In this document: in pieces, positions 54,945-64,000 of the stretch | How the letters are laid out: each line of letters begins with the position of its first letter | Numbering within the stretch: the first letter of the stretch is position 1 | Source: JAJEDW01 sp963555775 | GTDB taxonomy: Bacteria > Acidobacteriota > Terriglobia > 20CM-2-55-15 | DNA length: 64,000 nucleotides | NCBI GenBank assembly: GCA_963555775.3 | Contig: CAUVWY020000010.1 | Location: forward strand, 1,456,925-1,520,924 | Direction of reading: 5' to 3' | The notes under the pieces: generated by a model | What the model was told of the DNA's origin: nothing | Database searches by the model: none | The model's input: the letters and a program-made list of their open reading frames with translations, nothing else | Made by a program: the position numbers and the translations under genes

Positions 54945-55147
54945 GCCCTATCGGCCTCGCGTCCCACACTCGTGTCGATGCCTTTCAGGAAACCCTTCAT
55001 TTGCCGGGCCGGTCGCACAGGAATCAGCTCGATGCGGTCTCCATAGGCGATTGCCTGCACCTTGTGACCCGGCAGGAGACCGAGCAGGTCACGAATCTGC
55101 TTGGGAATGACCACCTGGTACTTGGGGGAAATGGTAACTGTTTCCAT
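54941..55147 (-). CDS. vapB: AbrB/SpoVT-type antitoxin of the VapC pair
   Basis: A 68-residue swapped-hairpin DNA-binding protein (METVTISPKYQVVIPKQIRDLLGLLPGHKVQAIAYGDRIELIPV). The ATG at 55147 starts exactly at the domain; the longer frame to 55246 is not family-like. It is coupled to vapC by ATGA. It is intact while its toxin is broken. Confidence 0.87.
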   Translation of the reverse strand: METVTISPKYQVVIPKQIRDLLGLLPGHKVQAIAYGDRIELIPVRPARQMKGFLKGIDTSVGREADRA

Positions 55148-55386
55148 GCTACGGCCTCCATCGATGTACCTACTTGTAATATCGAATTTGTATCGATCAG
55201 GCAGCATCGCGCATGTCACGCGCCCATGACCCAGAGCCGCGCTCACCCAGTGGCGTCAGCTCGGGGCGGCCTAATTCCCTGTAGTCGGTGGAAAACTCAG
55301 AGCTGCGACGATTCCACTAGCTTCGCCGCCAGAATCCTGGAAGATGCATACGGAACCGGACAAGCCGGTGTTCCGAAGATTTCGCA

Positions 55387-56481
55387 TCAGCCGCGCTTCC
55401 GCTCGAACTCCCGCATGAACTCGACCAGCGCCTCGACCCCTTCCTCGGGGAACGCATTGTAGAGCCCCGCCCGCAATCCCCCGACGGACCGATGTCCCTT
55501 CAGGCCGTCCAGCCCGGCATCGGTCGCTTCACGGACGAACGCCGCTTCGAGTTCTTCGGTCCCTAAACGGAACGTCACGTTCATCGGCGACCGGCTGTCC
55601 ACCTCGGCCGTTCCACGGTAGAAACCTGTCCTGTCGATCTCGGAATAGAGTCTGGCGGCCTTTCGCCGGTTGATCTCGGCAATCGCGGGAATACCGCCCA
55701 ACGAACGGATCCATTTTATCGTCAACCCCAGAACGTAAATGCCGAACGTGTTTGGCGTGTTGTAAAGCGAGTTTCCACGAACGAGCGTTCGGTAGTCGAG
55801 CATGCTCGGCAGGGTGTCGTCGGATCGTTCGAGCAGGTCTTCGCGAACAATCACCAGAGTGACGCCGGCCGGGCCGAGGTTTTTCTGAGCACCGGCATAG
55901 ACCAGACCGAGACGGTTGAAGTCGATCGGACGCGAAAAGATGTCCGAAGACGCGTCGACCACCAGCGGCGATTCCCCGGCTTCGGGAAGCGCCGGCCACT
56001 CAGTCCCTTCAATCGTGTTGTTGCTGGTCACGTGGGTGTATGCGGACCCGCGAGTCCACTTCAACTCGGCGGGGGCCGGGATACGCGAGTACCCCGTCTG
56101 CGCGGTGGATGCCGCAATGTGAACGCTCCCCACGCGACGGGCCTCCGCGATCGCCTTCCTGGACCACGCCCCGGTGTCGATGTAGTCGGCCGTGGAGCCG
56201 GGCGTGAGCAGATTCATCGGAACCATCGAGAACTGAAGGCTGGCGCCGCCCTGCAGCATCACAACCTTGTAGTCGGAACCCACGCCGGCCAGTTCGCGAA
56301 CGCCGGCGATCGCCTCGTCGAGAATGTCCACAAAGATCCGGGAACGGTGGCTGATCTCCAGCACCGACATGCCGACGCCGGGCAGCGCGACAAGATCCCG
56401 TTGCGCTTCTTCAAGGACCGGCAGAGGCAGAACAGCGGGGCCGGAAGAAAAGTTGAAGATACGGCTTTCCGCTAGTTTCAT
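55387..56481 (-). CDS. serC: phosphoserine aminotransferase
   Basis: PLP enzyme of serine and pyridoxine synthesis: converts 3-phosphohydroxypyruvate and glutamate to phosphoserine. The 364-residue protein has the family start FNFSSGPAVLPLPVLEEAQRDL, the GGASLQFSMVPMNLL region, the PLP-Lys in VYAGAQKNLGPAGVTLVIVREDLL and the C-terminal GHRSVGGLRAGLYNAFPEEGVEALVEFM. Length is typical. Alone on its transcript here. Confidence 0.95.
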   Translation of the reverse strand: MKLAESRIFNFSSGPAVLPLPVLEEAQRDLVALPGVGMSVLEISHRSRIFVDILDEAIAGVRELAGVGSDYKVVMLQGGASLQFSMVPMNLLTPGSTADYIDTGAWSRKAIAEARRVGSVHIAASTAQTGYSRIPAPAELKWTRGSAYTHVTSNNTIEGTEWPALPEAGESPLVVDASSDIFSRPIDFNRLGLVYAGAQKNLGPAGVTLVIVREDLLERSDDTLPSMLDYRTLVRGNSLYNTPNTFGIYVLGLTIKWIRSLGGIPAIAEINRRKAARLYSEIDRTGFYRGTAEVDSRSPMNVTFRLGTEELEAAFVREATDAGLDGLKGHRSVGGLRAGLYNAFPEEGVEALVEFMREFERKRG

Positions 56482-56517
56482 ATCGCGTCTTTCGAGCCGT
56501 CACTATGACCGGAATGT

Positions 56518-56538
56518 TCCGTTATTCCATTTAACGGA
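56518..56538. terminator. hairpin between the TonB receptor gene and serC
   Basis: A perfect 7-bp stem TCCGTTA/TAACGGA with a 7-nt loop. A second stem (CCCCGC with GCGGGG) lies about 20 nt nearer the receptor gene. There is no clear U-tract, so these could be a weak terminator or part of the serC leader. Confidence 0.35.
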
Positions 56539-56602
56539 GGCGCAGCCGCCGCGCCCCGCAAACGTTTCGACGACGCGGGGACCGGGCAGGCGCCGACGCC
56601 TG

Positions 56603-58990
56603 TCAGAAGCGGACCTTCGTCTGTACGGTGAACTGCCGCCCCGGCGCCAGCGCGGTCCCCGAAAATACCCCGCTGAAGTTGATGACGTTAAGCCGGTCGG
56701 TCACGTTCCCCAAATCCATCTGTACGGTCACCGAACGGGCCTGTTCTTCCCAGAGCCTCAATCCGATCGATAGATCCAGACGGAAATTGGGACGGACCCG
56801 CTCACGATCGAAGTCGATGCGGTCGAGAATTGCCGGCGAAATCGGCTGGTCGTCGTCATCGTCATCGCCTTCGTCATCGCCAATGTCGGGAACGTCAATG
56901 CCGTCATCCCCGTCATCGTCATCGTCATCGTCGTCCTCGAGTTCGACCGGCAGACCGCTGCCGTACCGGATACCGGCTGAAATCCACACGCGTTCGTGCG
57001 GCTCGAAACGCAACAGCGCCGACAGCGTGTTCCGCTGATCCTGACTGATGGGGAAGCGGTGACCGGCGTCTCGCAGTTCGTCGGCTTCGCCGCCTTCGAT
57101 GAAAAGCCCGCCGGTGACAGGAGAGGTGACCCAACCGATCATGTTGGAGTAACTGACCGACGAGGAGAACCATCGCCAGGAGGGCATGTCCACCCGAAAT
57201 TCGGTACCCTGGACGCGGGCCGTGTCGAAGGTGATCGGAAACGACAATCCCGTGTTCAGGAACACGTCGTCGTCAATCATGTTCCGGAATGTCCGCCAGT
57301 AGTGGGTGACGTCCACACGAAACGCATCGAAAAACGGTTTGCGCACCCCGACTTCAAAGAAATTGCCACGGGAAGCGGGAACCGGCACCGACTCCTCCAC
57401 GCCTTCGACGGAACGCAACCGTTCGGCCGCGCTGCTCAACAGCAGGTTTTCAATTGGCGGCGGCTGGAAGACACGGTCGTAGGAGGCTCGAAGCTGAATG
57501 TCGGCCTTTGGGATCCAGTAGCTCAGGCCGACGCGGGGACTGACGGCATCGTCTTCGATCAGAAAGTCGTAGTTGTCGTACCGTACTCCGAAACTGCCCG
57601 CAAAGTTGCCCCAGCGGATCTGCTCCTGAACGAACAGGGACATTTCACCGCTGGACTGCCGATCGCGAAAATCGACGTCAAAATCCTGAAGTTCGCCGGT
57701 TTCGCCAGAACGGAATTCTTCGCTAACGTTGTTGTAGCGGAAGTCCCCGCCGAATTTCAGCGTATGGCTCTCGCCGTCGACTGTCAGGTCGGCAACGAAG
57801 ACGCTCTCCTGAAATCCGCGCGTCTGCTCGACTCTCACCGGAGTGGACTGCGGGTTGCTCCAAAGCTCGGAGGCGAGATCCCGATACATGAAGCGAAAGC
57901 TTCCGAGCGTTCGGATGTCGAACGTCCGATGGTAATGCACCTGGGCGGATGTCTCGCCCGAGAAGCGATCCTGCCGCTGCCCTGCCGCCTGCTGCAACAG
58001 ATCGTTTGGAACCAGAAACCGGCTTTCGCTGGAGCGGACGTAAAAACTGATCCGATCGCGGTCGGTCACGTCGCGGTCGATTCTGAAGTTGAACGCACCC
58101 AGAGTCGCCTTGTTCGTGAAATTTTCGAGCGACGGGGGATCCAGGAATCGGTCGGTGGCGCCACCTTGCATACCGATCGAAACCGAGGTGCGATCGGTGC
58201 TGAACTGATGGCGGAACGAGCCGCCAACGTTTCCGAAGCTGCCGATCTGCGTGTCGAATTCCGACGCATGTCCGATGGCGCCGACGCGGCGTGTATCGAG
58301 AGCGATGACGCCCCCCAACCGGCGGCCATACTCGGCCGGGAGTCCGGCGGTCATCACATTCACCGATTCGAACTCGCTGGATTCGAATGCGGGCGAAAAG
58401 CCGATGGATCGGTTGTCGTACACCGGCATGCCATCGATGACATATTGCGTGTCGTATTCGGACCCGCGGGGATGCAGCACGGCGTTGGCTTCCACAAGCC
58501 AGCCCGGCAATGTCGTTACCACGTCGACGGCGCTCCGGCCCAATGTGGTTGCGGGGGTTTCCTCGAGCTGCCGACGCCCCACCCGCATCACGGCGGTGGG
58601 TTGCGCGGTATCCAGCAGGGGCGCTGCCCCGGTCACGGTGATGGCCGTCGTTACTCCCGGCACCTGCAACACCACAACAAGCTCAACCGGGACGCCGGAA
58701 CGCACCTCGACCACGTCCGTGTAGTCGACAAATCCCTCACCCCGAACCGTGACCACGTAGACTCCGAAGGGAATCCGCTGAAGCCGGGCCTGACCATCGG
58801 CGCCCGCGTCTGCCGCGGCCTCGAACTGTGGATTGCGCCCTGCCAGTCCGACCGCGGCCTGAACGGCCAAGCCGTCCGCGTCCCGAACGGTGACCCGAAC
58901 CTCACCCTCCCGGATCTGGGCAACCGCGGACACGGAAATCAGTAAAAACAGAAAACTCGTGGTGGCGGGCAAGAGACGCAAGAACGGCAT
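56603..58990 (-). CDS. TonB-dependent receptor with carboxypeptidase-regulatory-like domain (Oar-like)
   Basis: Outer-membrane receptor, presumably importing an organic ligand with TonB energy. The 795-residue product has a signal peptide, a CarboxypepD-regulatory-like domain (EGEVRVTVRDADGLAVQAAVGLAGR) at about 25-110, a plug domain (LEETPATTLGRSAVDVVTTLPGW, YVIDGMPVYDNRSIG) and a barrel ending in aromatic VQTKVRF. No clear TonB box is visible. A run rich in Asp near residue 710-745 lies in an extracellular loop. ATG 58990 is chosen for the signal peptide. Divergent from the tannase operon. Confidence 0.9.
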   Translation of the reverse strand: MPFLRLLPATTSFLFLLISVSAVAQIREGEVRVTVRDADGLAVQAAVGLAGRNPQFEAAADAGADGQARLQRIPFGVYVVTVRGEGFVDYTDVVEVRSGVPVELVVVLQVPGVTTAITVTGAAPLLDTAQPTAVMRVGRRQLEETPATTLGRSAVDVVTTLPGWLVEANAVLHPRGSEYDTQYVIDGMPVYDNRSIGFSPAFESSEFESVNVMTAGLPAEYGRRLGGVIALDTRRVGAIGHASEFDTQIGSFGNVGGSFRHQFSTDRTSVSIGMQGGATDRFLDPPSLENFTNKATLGAFNFRIDRDVTDRDRISFYVRSSESRFLVPNDLLQQAAGQRQDRFSGETSAQVHYHRTFDIRTLGSFRFMYRDLASELWSNPQSTPVRVEQTRGFQESVFVADLTVDGESHTLKFGGDFRYNNVSEEFRSGETGELQDFDVDFRDRQSSGEMSLFVQEQIRWGNFAGSFGVRYDNYDFLIEDDAVSPRVGLSYWIPKADIQLRASYDRVFQPPPIENLLLSSAAERLRSVEGVEESVPVPASRGNFFEVGVRKPFFDAFRVDVTHYWRTFRNMIDDDVFLNTGLSFPITFDTARVQGTEFRVDMPSWRWFSSSVSYSNMIGWVTSPVTGGLFIEGGEADELRDAGHRFPISQDQRNTLSALLRFEPHERVWISAGIRYGSGLPVELEDDDDDDDDGDDGIDVPDIGDDEGDDDDDDQPISPAILDRIDFDRERVRPNFRLDLSIGLRLWEEQARSVTVQMDLGNVTDRLNVINFSGVFSGTALAPGRQFTVQTKVRF

Positions 58991-59132
58991 TTCGCTAACG
59001 ATGAACTCCTCCTGGAAATGGTCCCAACCTTTAACTATGCCATAGTGCAAGCCATTACTGGCAAACATCCCGGACATATGATCTGATACGTTTGGACGAC
59101 TTTTTTGGATTCAAATTGAGGAGGCTTCAGCC

Positions 59133-60623
59133 ATGAGCAGTATGGCGTTCATGCTCTCTGCAACGTTGTTTGCAACCCTTCAAACCGCCCCATGTCAGGA
59201 TCTGCAGTCACTCTCGCTGCCGGATGCAACGATCGATTCCGTCGAACTGGTCCCGGCGGGCCCCTACGTCACGCAAGGATTCGGCGGACAGCAACAGACC
59301 GGTCCGATGCTGCCCGAACACTGCCGCGTTGCTGCAACCCTGACACCGGTCGAGGGCTCCCGCATCGAAATGGAGATCTGGCTGCCCACCGAGAACTGGA
59401 ACGGCAAGTTTCTGGCCGTCGGCAACGGCGGATGGGCCGGATCAATCAGTTTGTCGGCAGTCGCTGGCGGCCTCAGTGAAGGGTATGCGGCGGCCTCAAA
59501 CGATACGGGACACAAAGGGGGCAGCGGGGAGTTTGCGCTGGGCCAGCCCGAAAAGGTCATCGATTTCGGTTACCGGTCGATGCACGAAATGGCCATGCAG
59601 TACAAATCGATCATCGGCGAATATTACGGTCAGCCGCCCCGCCTGTCTTACTACAACGGTTGCTCCACCGGCGGCAGGCAGGGACTGATGGAGGCCCAGC
59701 GCTATCCGCTGGACTTCGACGGCATGGTCGTGGGCGCCCCGGTCAACAACGTGAACAACCTGCACTCGGCTCAGACTCAGAAGTTCATGGAGATCCTGGG
59801 AGACGAAAGCCGGTATATCCCGCCGGAGAAAGTGCAGATGATCGCCGACGCGGTCATGAACTCATGCGACGGAAACGACGGCGCGGTGGACGGTCTGATC
59901 AACGACCCTGAAATGTGCCGGTTCGATGCCGCGTCGCTGGCCTGCACGGACAGCGGAACCGGCATGTGCCTCACCCCCGGACAGGTCGCCTCATTGGAGC
60001 GGGTGTACTCCCCGGTGTTCACGTCCGACGGCCAGTTCGTATATCCCGGGCACGCAAACGGCTTCGAACTGGGATGGAGAATGCCCGAACCGGGCAATAC
60101 GCCGCCCACCCTCCCCACCGACAGCTTTCGCTACCTGGGGCACCAGGACCCGAACTGGGATTGGCGGACGTTCGATCTCGACACGGATCTGGCGCTCGTG
60201 ATGGAGAACGCGGGGTATCTGGAATCGACCGATCCCGACTTGAGCGCTTACAAGGCGCGCGGCGGCAAGCTGCTCATGTACCACGGGTGGAACGACCCGG
60301 GCCCGTCGCCACTGAACACGATCCAGTATTACAACCAGGTTCACGACGCGCTCGGTCCGGACCAGGACGACTGGATGCGCGTGTTCATGATGCCGGGGAT
60401 GGGACACTGCCGCGGCGGCGTGGGTCCGGATCAGGCCAACTTCCTGGGCGCCCTCGAACGTTGGGTCGAATCAGGAGTGGCGCCGGACCGGCTCACGGCA
60501 TCCAAGGTGACCGGCGGCCAGATCCAGATGACACGCCCCCTGTGCAGCTACCCTGAAGTCGCGACGTATTCGGGCGTCGGGTCGTTGAACGACGCGGGCA
60601 ACTTCATCTGTACGGCCCCGTAG
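59133..60623 (+). CDS. secreted tannase/feruloyl-esterase family hydrolase 1
   Basis: Serine esterase of PF07519 that likely removes aromatic acyl esters. The 496-residue product has a short signal, the nucleophile elbow YYNGCSTGGRQGLMEAQRYP (Cys-Ser-Thr-Gly-Gly), acid and base regions GKLLMYHGWNDPGPSPLNTI and PGMGHCRGGVGPDQ, and paired Cys residues usual for the family. GGAGG lies about 10 nt upstream of ATG. First gene of a three-gene run with an NTF2-like protein and a paralogue; divergent from the TonB receptor, which may import its products. Confidence 0.9.
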   Translation: MSSMAFMLSATLFATLQTAPCQDLQSLSLPDATIDSVELVPAGPYVTQGFGGQQQTGPMLPEHCRVAATLTPVEGSRIEMEIWLPTENWNGKFLAVGNGGWAGSISLSAVAGGLSEGYAAASNDTGHKGGSGEFALGQPEKVIDFGYRSMHEMAMQYKSIIGEYYGQPPRLSYYNGCSTGGRQGLMEAQRYPLDFDGMVVGAPVNNVNNLHSAQTQKFMEILGDESRYIPPEKVQMIADAVMNSCDGNDGAVDGLINDPEMCRFDAASLACTDSGTGMCLTPGQVASLERVYSPVFTSDGQFVYPGHANGFELGWRMPEPGNTPPTLPTDSFRYLGHQDPNWDWRTFDLDTDLALVMENAGYLESTDPDLSAYKARGGKLLMYHGWNDPGPSPLNTIQYYNQVHDALGPDQDDWMRVFMMPGMGHCRGGVGPDQANFLGALERWVESGVAPDRLTASKVTGGQIQMTRPLCSYPEVATYSGVGSLNDAGNFICTAP

Positions 60624-60624
60624 C

Positions 60625-61500
60625 GTGACGGTTCGGTCCAGAACGAAGCTGGCCGCAATATTGGCTATGGCAGTTGTAGTTGCGTGGTACGTCGATACAC
60701 AGTCTTCGGAGTGCGATCGCGAATGCCTCACTGGCATGGTCGACACTTATCTCGAAGCACTGACCGCCAATGCTCCCGGCCGGCTTCCCCTGGCCGACGG
60801 CGTTCGATTTACGGAAGACACGGTTCAGTTGGAACTGGGCGAAGGTCTCTGGGAGAACGCCTCTGGGCTGACCGCGTTCCGCCAGGACATACTGGATGTT
60901 CAAGAGGGCATCGCGGCTTCCATGGTCGTGGTTGAAGAGAGCGGAATGCCCGTTCTGCTGATGCTCCGGCTCAAGGTCGAAGACGGCAAGATCGCCGAAA
61001 TCGAGAGCGTCGTCACCCGTAGTCGCGAAGAAGGCATTTTGTACAACATCTCCGGACTTGAAACTCCAAGTCCGGAGATGGCGATCGTTCCGACCCCGTC
61101 CCAGCGAGCTTCGCGGAGCGAAGCAACCCGAATCGCGGACTTCTACCCCGCCGGCCTGATCGTGGGCAGTTTCGTCGAAGTCGACGCCCCGTTTTCTCCC
61201 GATGCCTATCGCTTCGAAAACGGAGGACGGATGGCCGGACCCGGCTGCACGCGTCCCGGCTGCGAGAACATCAAGACCCAAAACATCATTGAACATCCCG
61301 ATCTGATATCCGAGGTGAAAGCGGTCGACGAGGAACTCGGCATCGTTCTGCTTCGGATGAACTTTGGCGACACCGGTTCTTACGGCGACGGCAACGCGCT
61401 GATCGTCTGGGAAGCGTTCAAGGTGTACGACGGACAGATCCACGCCGTCGAAGCATTCATGGAGATCATGCCCGCGGATGCCGGTTCCGGATGGGACTGA
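60625..61500 (+). CDS. secreted hypothetical protein with two NTF2-like halves
   Basis: The 291-residue product is of unknown activity. After a hydrophobic N-terminus (LAAILAMAVVVAWYV) there are two segments with SnoaL/NTF2-like patterns: LTGMVDTYLEALTANAPGRLPLADGVRFTEDTVQLELGEGLWENA to KIAEIESVVT, and VDAPFSPDAYRFENGGRMAGPGC to QIHAVEAFMEIMP. Such proteins can be isomerases, hydrolases or binding proteins. It starts one base after tannase 1 stops, so it belongs to that operon. Confidence 0.75.
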   Translation: MTVRSRTKLAAILAMAVVVAWYVDTQSSECDRECLTGMVDTYLEALTANAPGRLPLADGVRFTEDTVQLELGEGLWENASGLTAFRQDILDVQEGIAASMVVVEESGMPVLLMLRLKVEDGKIAEIESVVTRSREEGILYNISGLETPSPEMAIVPTPSQRASRSEATRIADFYPAGLIVGSFVEVDAPFSPDAYRFENGGRMAGPGCTRPGCENIKTQNIIEHPDLISEVKAVDEELGIVLLRMNFGDTGSYGDGNALIVWEAFKVYDGQIHAVEAFMEIMPADAGSGWD

Positions 61501-61566
61501 CACCGGGAACTGCATCGTGTTGAACCCATTTCACGTCCCGAAACTTTGTCCGAGGAGACCTTACCC

Positions 61567-63060
61567 ATGTTGAGTACCTTGGTTCTGACGCTCTCGACCG
61601 CCGCGTTCGGAGCTTTCCCGCAACAGGCGCCGTGTCAAGATCTGGCCTCGCTCGACCTTCCGGCAACAACCATTACGGATGCCGAAATTGTGGCCGCGGG
61701 GCCCTATGTCACACAGGGACGGGGAGGTCCGCAGGAAGGACCGATGCTGCCCGCGCATTGCCGCATCGCGGCTGAACTCACCCCGTCGCCGGATTCGCAC
61801 ATCGAGATGGAACTCTGGTTGCCCGCCGGCAACGACTGGAACGGCAAGTTTCTGGCCGTCGGGAACGGTGGATGGGCCGGATCGATCAGCTTCGCCGCCA
61901 TGGCCGGGGGACTGGCCGAAGGCTACGCGGTCGCATCGAACGACACCGGACACGAAGGCGGTACCGGTTCGTTCGCGCTGGGCCATCCGGAAAAACTGGT
62001 CGATTTCGCCTACCGCGCCATGCACGAAATGGCCGTGCAGTCCAAATCCGTGATCGAGGCTTACTACAGCCAACCGGCAAGCCTTTCTTACTACCAGGGA
62101 TGTTCGACGGGCGGTCGCCAGGGCGTGATGGCCGCCCAGCGCTATCCGGAAGATTTTGACGCGATCGTCGCCGGCGCGCCGGCCAACCCGCATACCTACC
62201 TGCATGCGGGCGACATGCGCCGCGACCTCTACGTTTTGTCGGATGAGGCGAACCTCGTGCCCCGTCAGAAGCTGGCGATGGTACAGGAAGCCGTCATCAA
62301 CGCATGCGACGCGGTGGATGGCGTCACCGACGGTCTTCTGCTCGATCCGCGCATGTGCTCGTTCGATGTCTCGTCGCTGACCTGCACCGGCGCTGAAACC
62401 GATGCGTGCCTGACGCCGGCCCAGGCGGGGACCATCCGCTTCAGCTACACCGACGCGCTCCGCTCGAACGGCGACCTGATTTTCCCCGGGTTCGTCATGG
62501 GCGGCGAACAGAGTTGGGTGCATACCAACATCAGCGAACCGCCGTCTCTGATCATCGATACCTTCAAGTACGTCGGCCGCGAAGATCCGGATTGGGACTG
62601 GCGGGAATTCGACCTGGACGAAGACGTGGCCCTGGCGATGGAGAAGGGTGGCTACATCAATGCCCTGTCCCGCGACCTGTCGGAGTTCAGGGATAGCGGA
62701 GGCAAGCTGATTCTGTACCACGGATGGAACGACCAGTTGATTCAGCCCGAGAACACCGTCAATTACTACACCGAGGTTCTGGACACCATGGGACAGGATC
62801 AGGACGACTGGATGCGGCTGTTCATGGTCCCGGCCATGAACCACTGCCGCGGAGGCTATGGACCCAACCAGATCGACTGGTTGAGCAATCTGGAACGGTG
62901 GCGGGAATCCGATGAGGCGCCCGACAGTGTGATGGCGTCTCGCCTCCGCGGAAACACCGTCGACATGACGCGTCCGGTGTGCGCGTATCCAGAGGTCGCG
63001 ACCTATACCGGCGTCGGTTCCACGAACGACGCGGCCAACTTTACCTGCGAACTGCCGTAA
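61567..63060 (+). CDS. secreted tannase/feruloyl-esterase family hydrolase 2
   Basis: Paralogue of the gene at 59133, similar along its whole length. The 497-residue product has a signal (STLVLTLSTAAFGAF), the nucleophile elbow YYQGCSTGGRQGVMAAQRYP, HGWNDQLIQPENT and PAMNHCRGGYGPNQ. ATG 61567 has GAGGAG upstream; the TTG at 61546 would precede the signal. The two copies differ most in the lid region, suggesting different ester substrates. Confidence 0.9.
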   Translation: MLSTLVLTLSTAAFGAFPQQAPCQDLASLDLPATTITDAEIVAAGPYVTQGRGGPQEGPMLPAHCRIAAELTPSPDSHIEMELWLPAGNDWNGKFLAVGNGGWAGSISFAAMAGGLAEGYAVASNDTGHEGGTGSFALGHPEKLVDFAYRAMHEMAVQSKSVIEAYYSQPASLSYYQGCSTGGRQGVMAAQRYPEDFDAIVAGAPANPHTYLHAGDMRRDLYVLSDEANLVPRQKLAMVQEAVINACDAVDGVTDGLLLDPRMCSFDVSSLTCTGAETDACLTPAQAGTIRFSYTDALRSNGDLIFPGFVMGGEQSWVHTNISEPPSLIIDTFKYVGREDPDWDWREFDLDEDVALAMEKGGYINALSRDLSEFRDSGGKLILYHGWNDQLIQPENTVNYYTEVLDTMGQDQDDWMRLFMVPAMNHCRGGYGPNQIDWLSNLERWRESDEAPDSVMASRLRGNTVDMTRPVCAYPEVATYTGVGSTNDAANFTCELP

Positions 63061-63168
63061 TGACGTTCCGGGGGCTGCCGTTCGAGGGCCGCCTCCGGAC
63101 AACGCCTTTCCCTCCCGAACAGAGATGATGGCCAAGGCGGATTGGCCGGTCCGCGGCCGCCCACGTTC

Positions 63169-64000
63169 TTACCTCCCCTCGATCACCGCAGCCCCCTCGA
63201 TCACCAGTTCGAAATGGCTCCCCAGAACGCGGCCCTCGCGCGGTGCGCTCATGATGTCTTCGAACGACGAAGTCAGTTCCAGGATCTCGAATCCGTCTTC
63301 TCCCAGGTCGCGATACCCGCGAATGTAACCGTCGGCAAACCCCAGAACATGACCGAATTCATGCGCCAGTGTGCGAACCGTAATGTCACCGGGGCCGAGG
63401 GCGACGTATTCTCCAACGAATCCATAAGTGCTTTCCGCTCCTGTTGTAAGCAACGCGCCGTCGTCCGGAAAACGTGTGGCATGTTCCATCAGATCGATTC
63501 GATCTCCGGGCCGAGGCAGGCTCCCAACCGGCGAACGCTTTCGAAGCTCGATATCCAGCATGTAGCCGCCCTCGCGGCCCACCGACCACATGCCTTCCAC
63601 ACCGCTTTCAACCGCTTCAAGAAACGCATCGTCAAGGATGTCGGTGTAGACCGGCAAACGAACAACCGTCGGGCCGGACCCGGGGCGATCGATTTCCAGA
63701 TAGTCCGGAACGGAAGGCTGACCCAGAAATTCCCGCGCCGCGTCCGCCGCTCCGGGCTCTTCGGCCACCAGCAGGTCATAGATCTCAGTCAACCGATCGA
63801 AGCGGCTCCGATCTTCGGCGATGGCCCGCTGCCAGAATCGGTTGTATTGGAGGTACTGGTCAATCGTCTTCAGGTTGTCGACCAGCATGCGGTATTGCGC
63901 GATGGTCTCCCGAATGGCGGCGGGAGCGATCGGGGCCGACGAGACTCTGAACGCCTCCAGATCGCCGAGTGCGCTGTCGAGTCTTCGGGCCTCGTTCTCT
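63169..64000 (-). CDS. zinc metallopeptidase (C-terminal part, runs off the right edge)
   Basis: The frame is open from the right edge to a stop at 63169, about 276 residues. It has the zincin motif LAHEFGHVLGFADGY (HExxHxxxxxD), placing it among metzincin-like or M57-type peptidases, preceded by a long helical region (DNLKTIDQYLQYNRFWQRAIAEDRSRFDRL). An internal ATG at 63888 is probably not the start because upstream codons continue without a stop. Location and substrate cannot be told without the N-terminus. Confidence 0.8.
   Translation of the reverse strand, partial: ENEARRLDSALGDLEAFRVSSAPIAPAAIRETIAQYRMLVDNLKTIDQYLQYNRFWQRAIAEDRSRFDRLTEIYDLLVAEEPGAADAAREFLGQPSVPDYLEIDRPGSGPTVVRLPVYTDILDDAFLEAVESGVEGMWSVGREGGYMLDIELRKRSPVGSLPRPGDRIDLMEHATRFPDDGALLTTGAESTYGFVGEYVALGPGDITVRTLAHEFGHVLGFADGYIRGYRDLGEDGFEILELTSSFEDIMSAPREGRVLGSHFELVIEGAAVIEGR

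Noticed and set aside
57000..58945. A 649-codon plus-strand frame through the TonB receptor gene
   Set aside because: Antisense shadow; the minus strand has a signal peptide, plug and barrel.

Overview
The window looks like a chromosomal segment of a GC-rich, Gram-negative, heterotrophic bacterium, most likely an Acidobacteriota (Vicinamibacteria-like) genome or MAG. The clues are an ADOP-type MacB/FtsX permease, Tat-exported VOC proteins, a secreted cyclase-family hydrolase, secreted tannase/feruloyl-esterase paralogues, an Oar-like TonB-dependent receptor and a PQQ dehydrogenase. This lineage call is inference from gene content only.

Layout. 1-6.1 kb: phosphate uptake (pstC, pstS, divergent phosphate-selective porin, with two 11-bp-periodic GTTCAC repeat pairs between them), hmgA, arsC and a Tat/VOC protein. 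6.2-27 kb: accessory and metabolic genes mixed with small selfish units: a DUF3883 protein, a broken GcvT/DmdA-like gene beside an intact dimethylglycine-dehydrogenase-like gene, an ADOP permease, a HicBA pair whose hicA is split by a 256-bp inverted-repeat element, a partly duplicated cyclase gene, RelE/HigA-like and RES/Xre toxin-antitoxin pairs, thiopurine methyltransferase, two membrane proteins, an amidase, and a PQQ dehydrogenase with two frameshifts.

27-54.3 kb: a defence island, almost all on the minus strand. Its core is one tightly overlapping operon: PLD/SNF2-type helicase, DUF4391 protein, type III-like adenine methyltransferase, AAA ATPase with a TOPRIM-like half, and type III Res helicase-nuclease. 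An AbiE pair lies upstream. A DUF262-HNH-AlbA_2 (GmrSD-like) gene, type I restriction remnants and a decayed plasmid RepA lie downstream. The methylase, ATPase, Res and DUF262 genes are cut by five copies of a 130-bp CTAG-targeting miniature element (MITE). ISAs1-, IS21- (two), IS3- and IS1380-type elements also interrupt the island. For four genes, removing the insertions with one copy of the target duplication restores an open frame of a whole number of codons. Only the Res gene has suffered a real deletion, next to its IS3. The island therefore reads as a helicase-methylase-ATPase restriction system caught while being inactivated by transposition.

54.5-64 kb: a VapBC pair (vapC has a stop codon at the usual catalytic Glu position), serC, an Oar-like TonB receptor, two tannase-family esterases around an NTF2-like secreted protein, and the C-terminal part of a secreted zinc metallopeptidase running off the right edge. 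I saw no rRNA, tRNA or CRISPR array.
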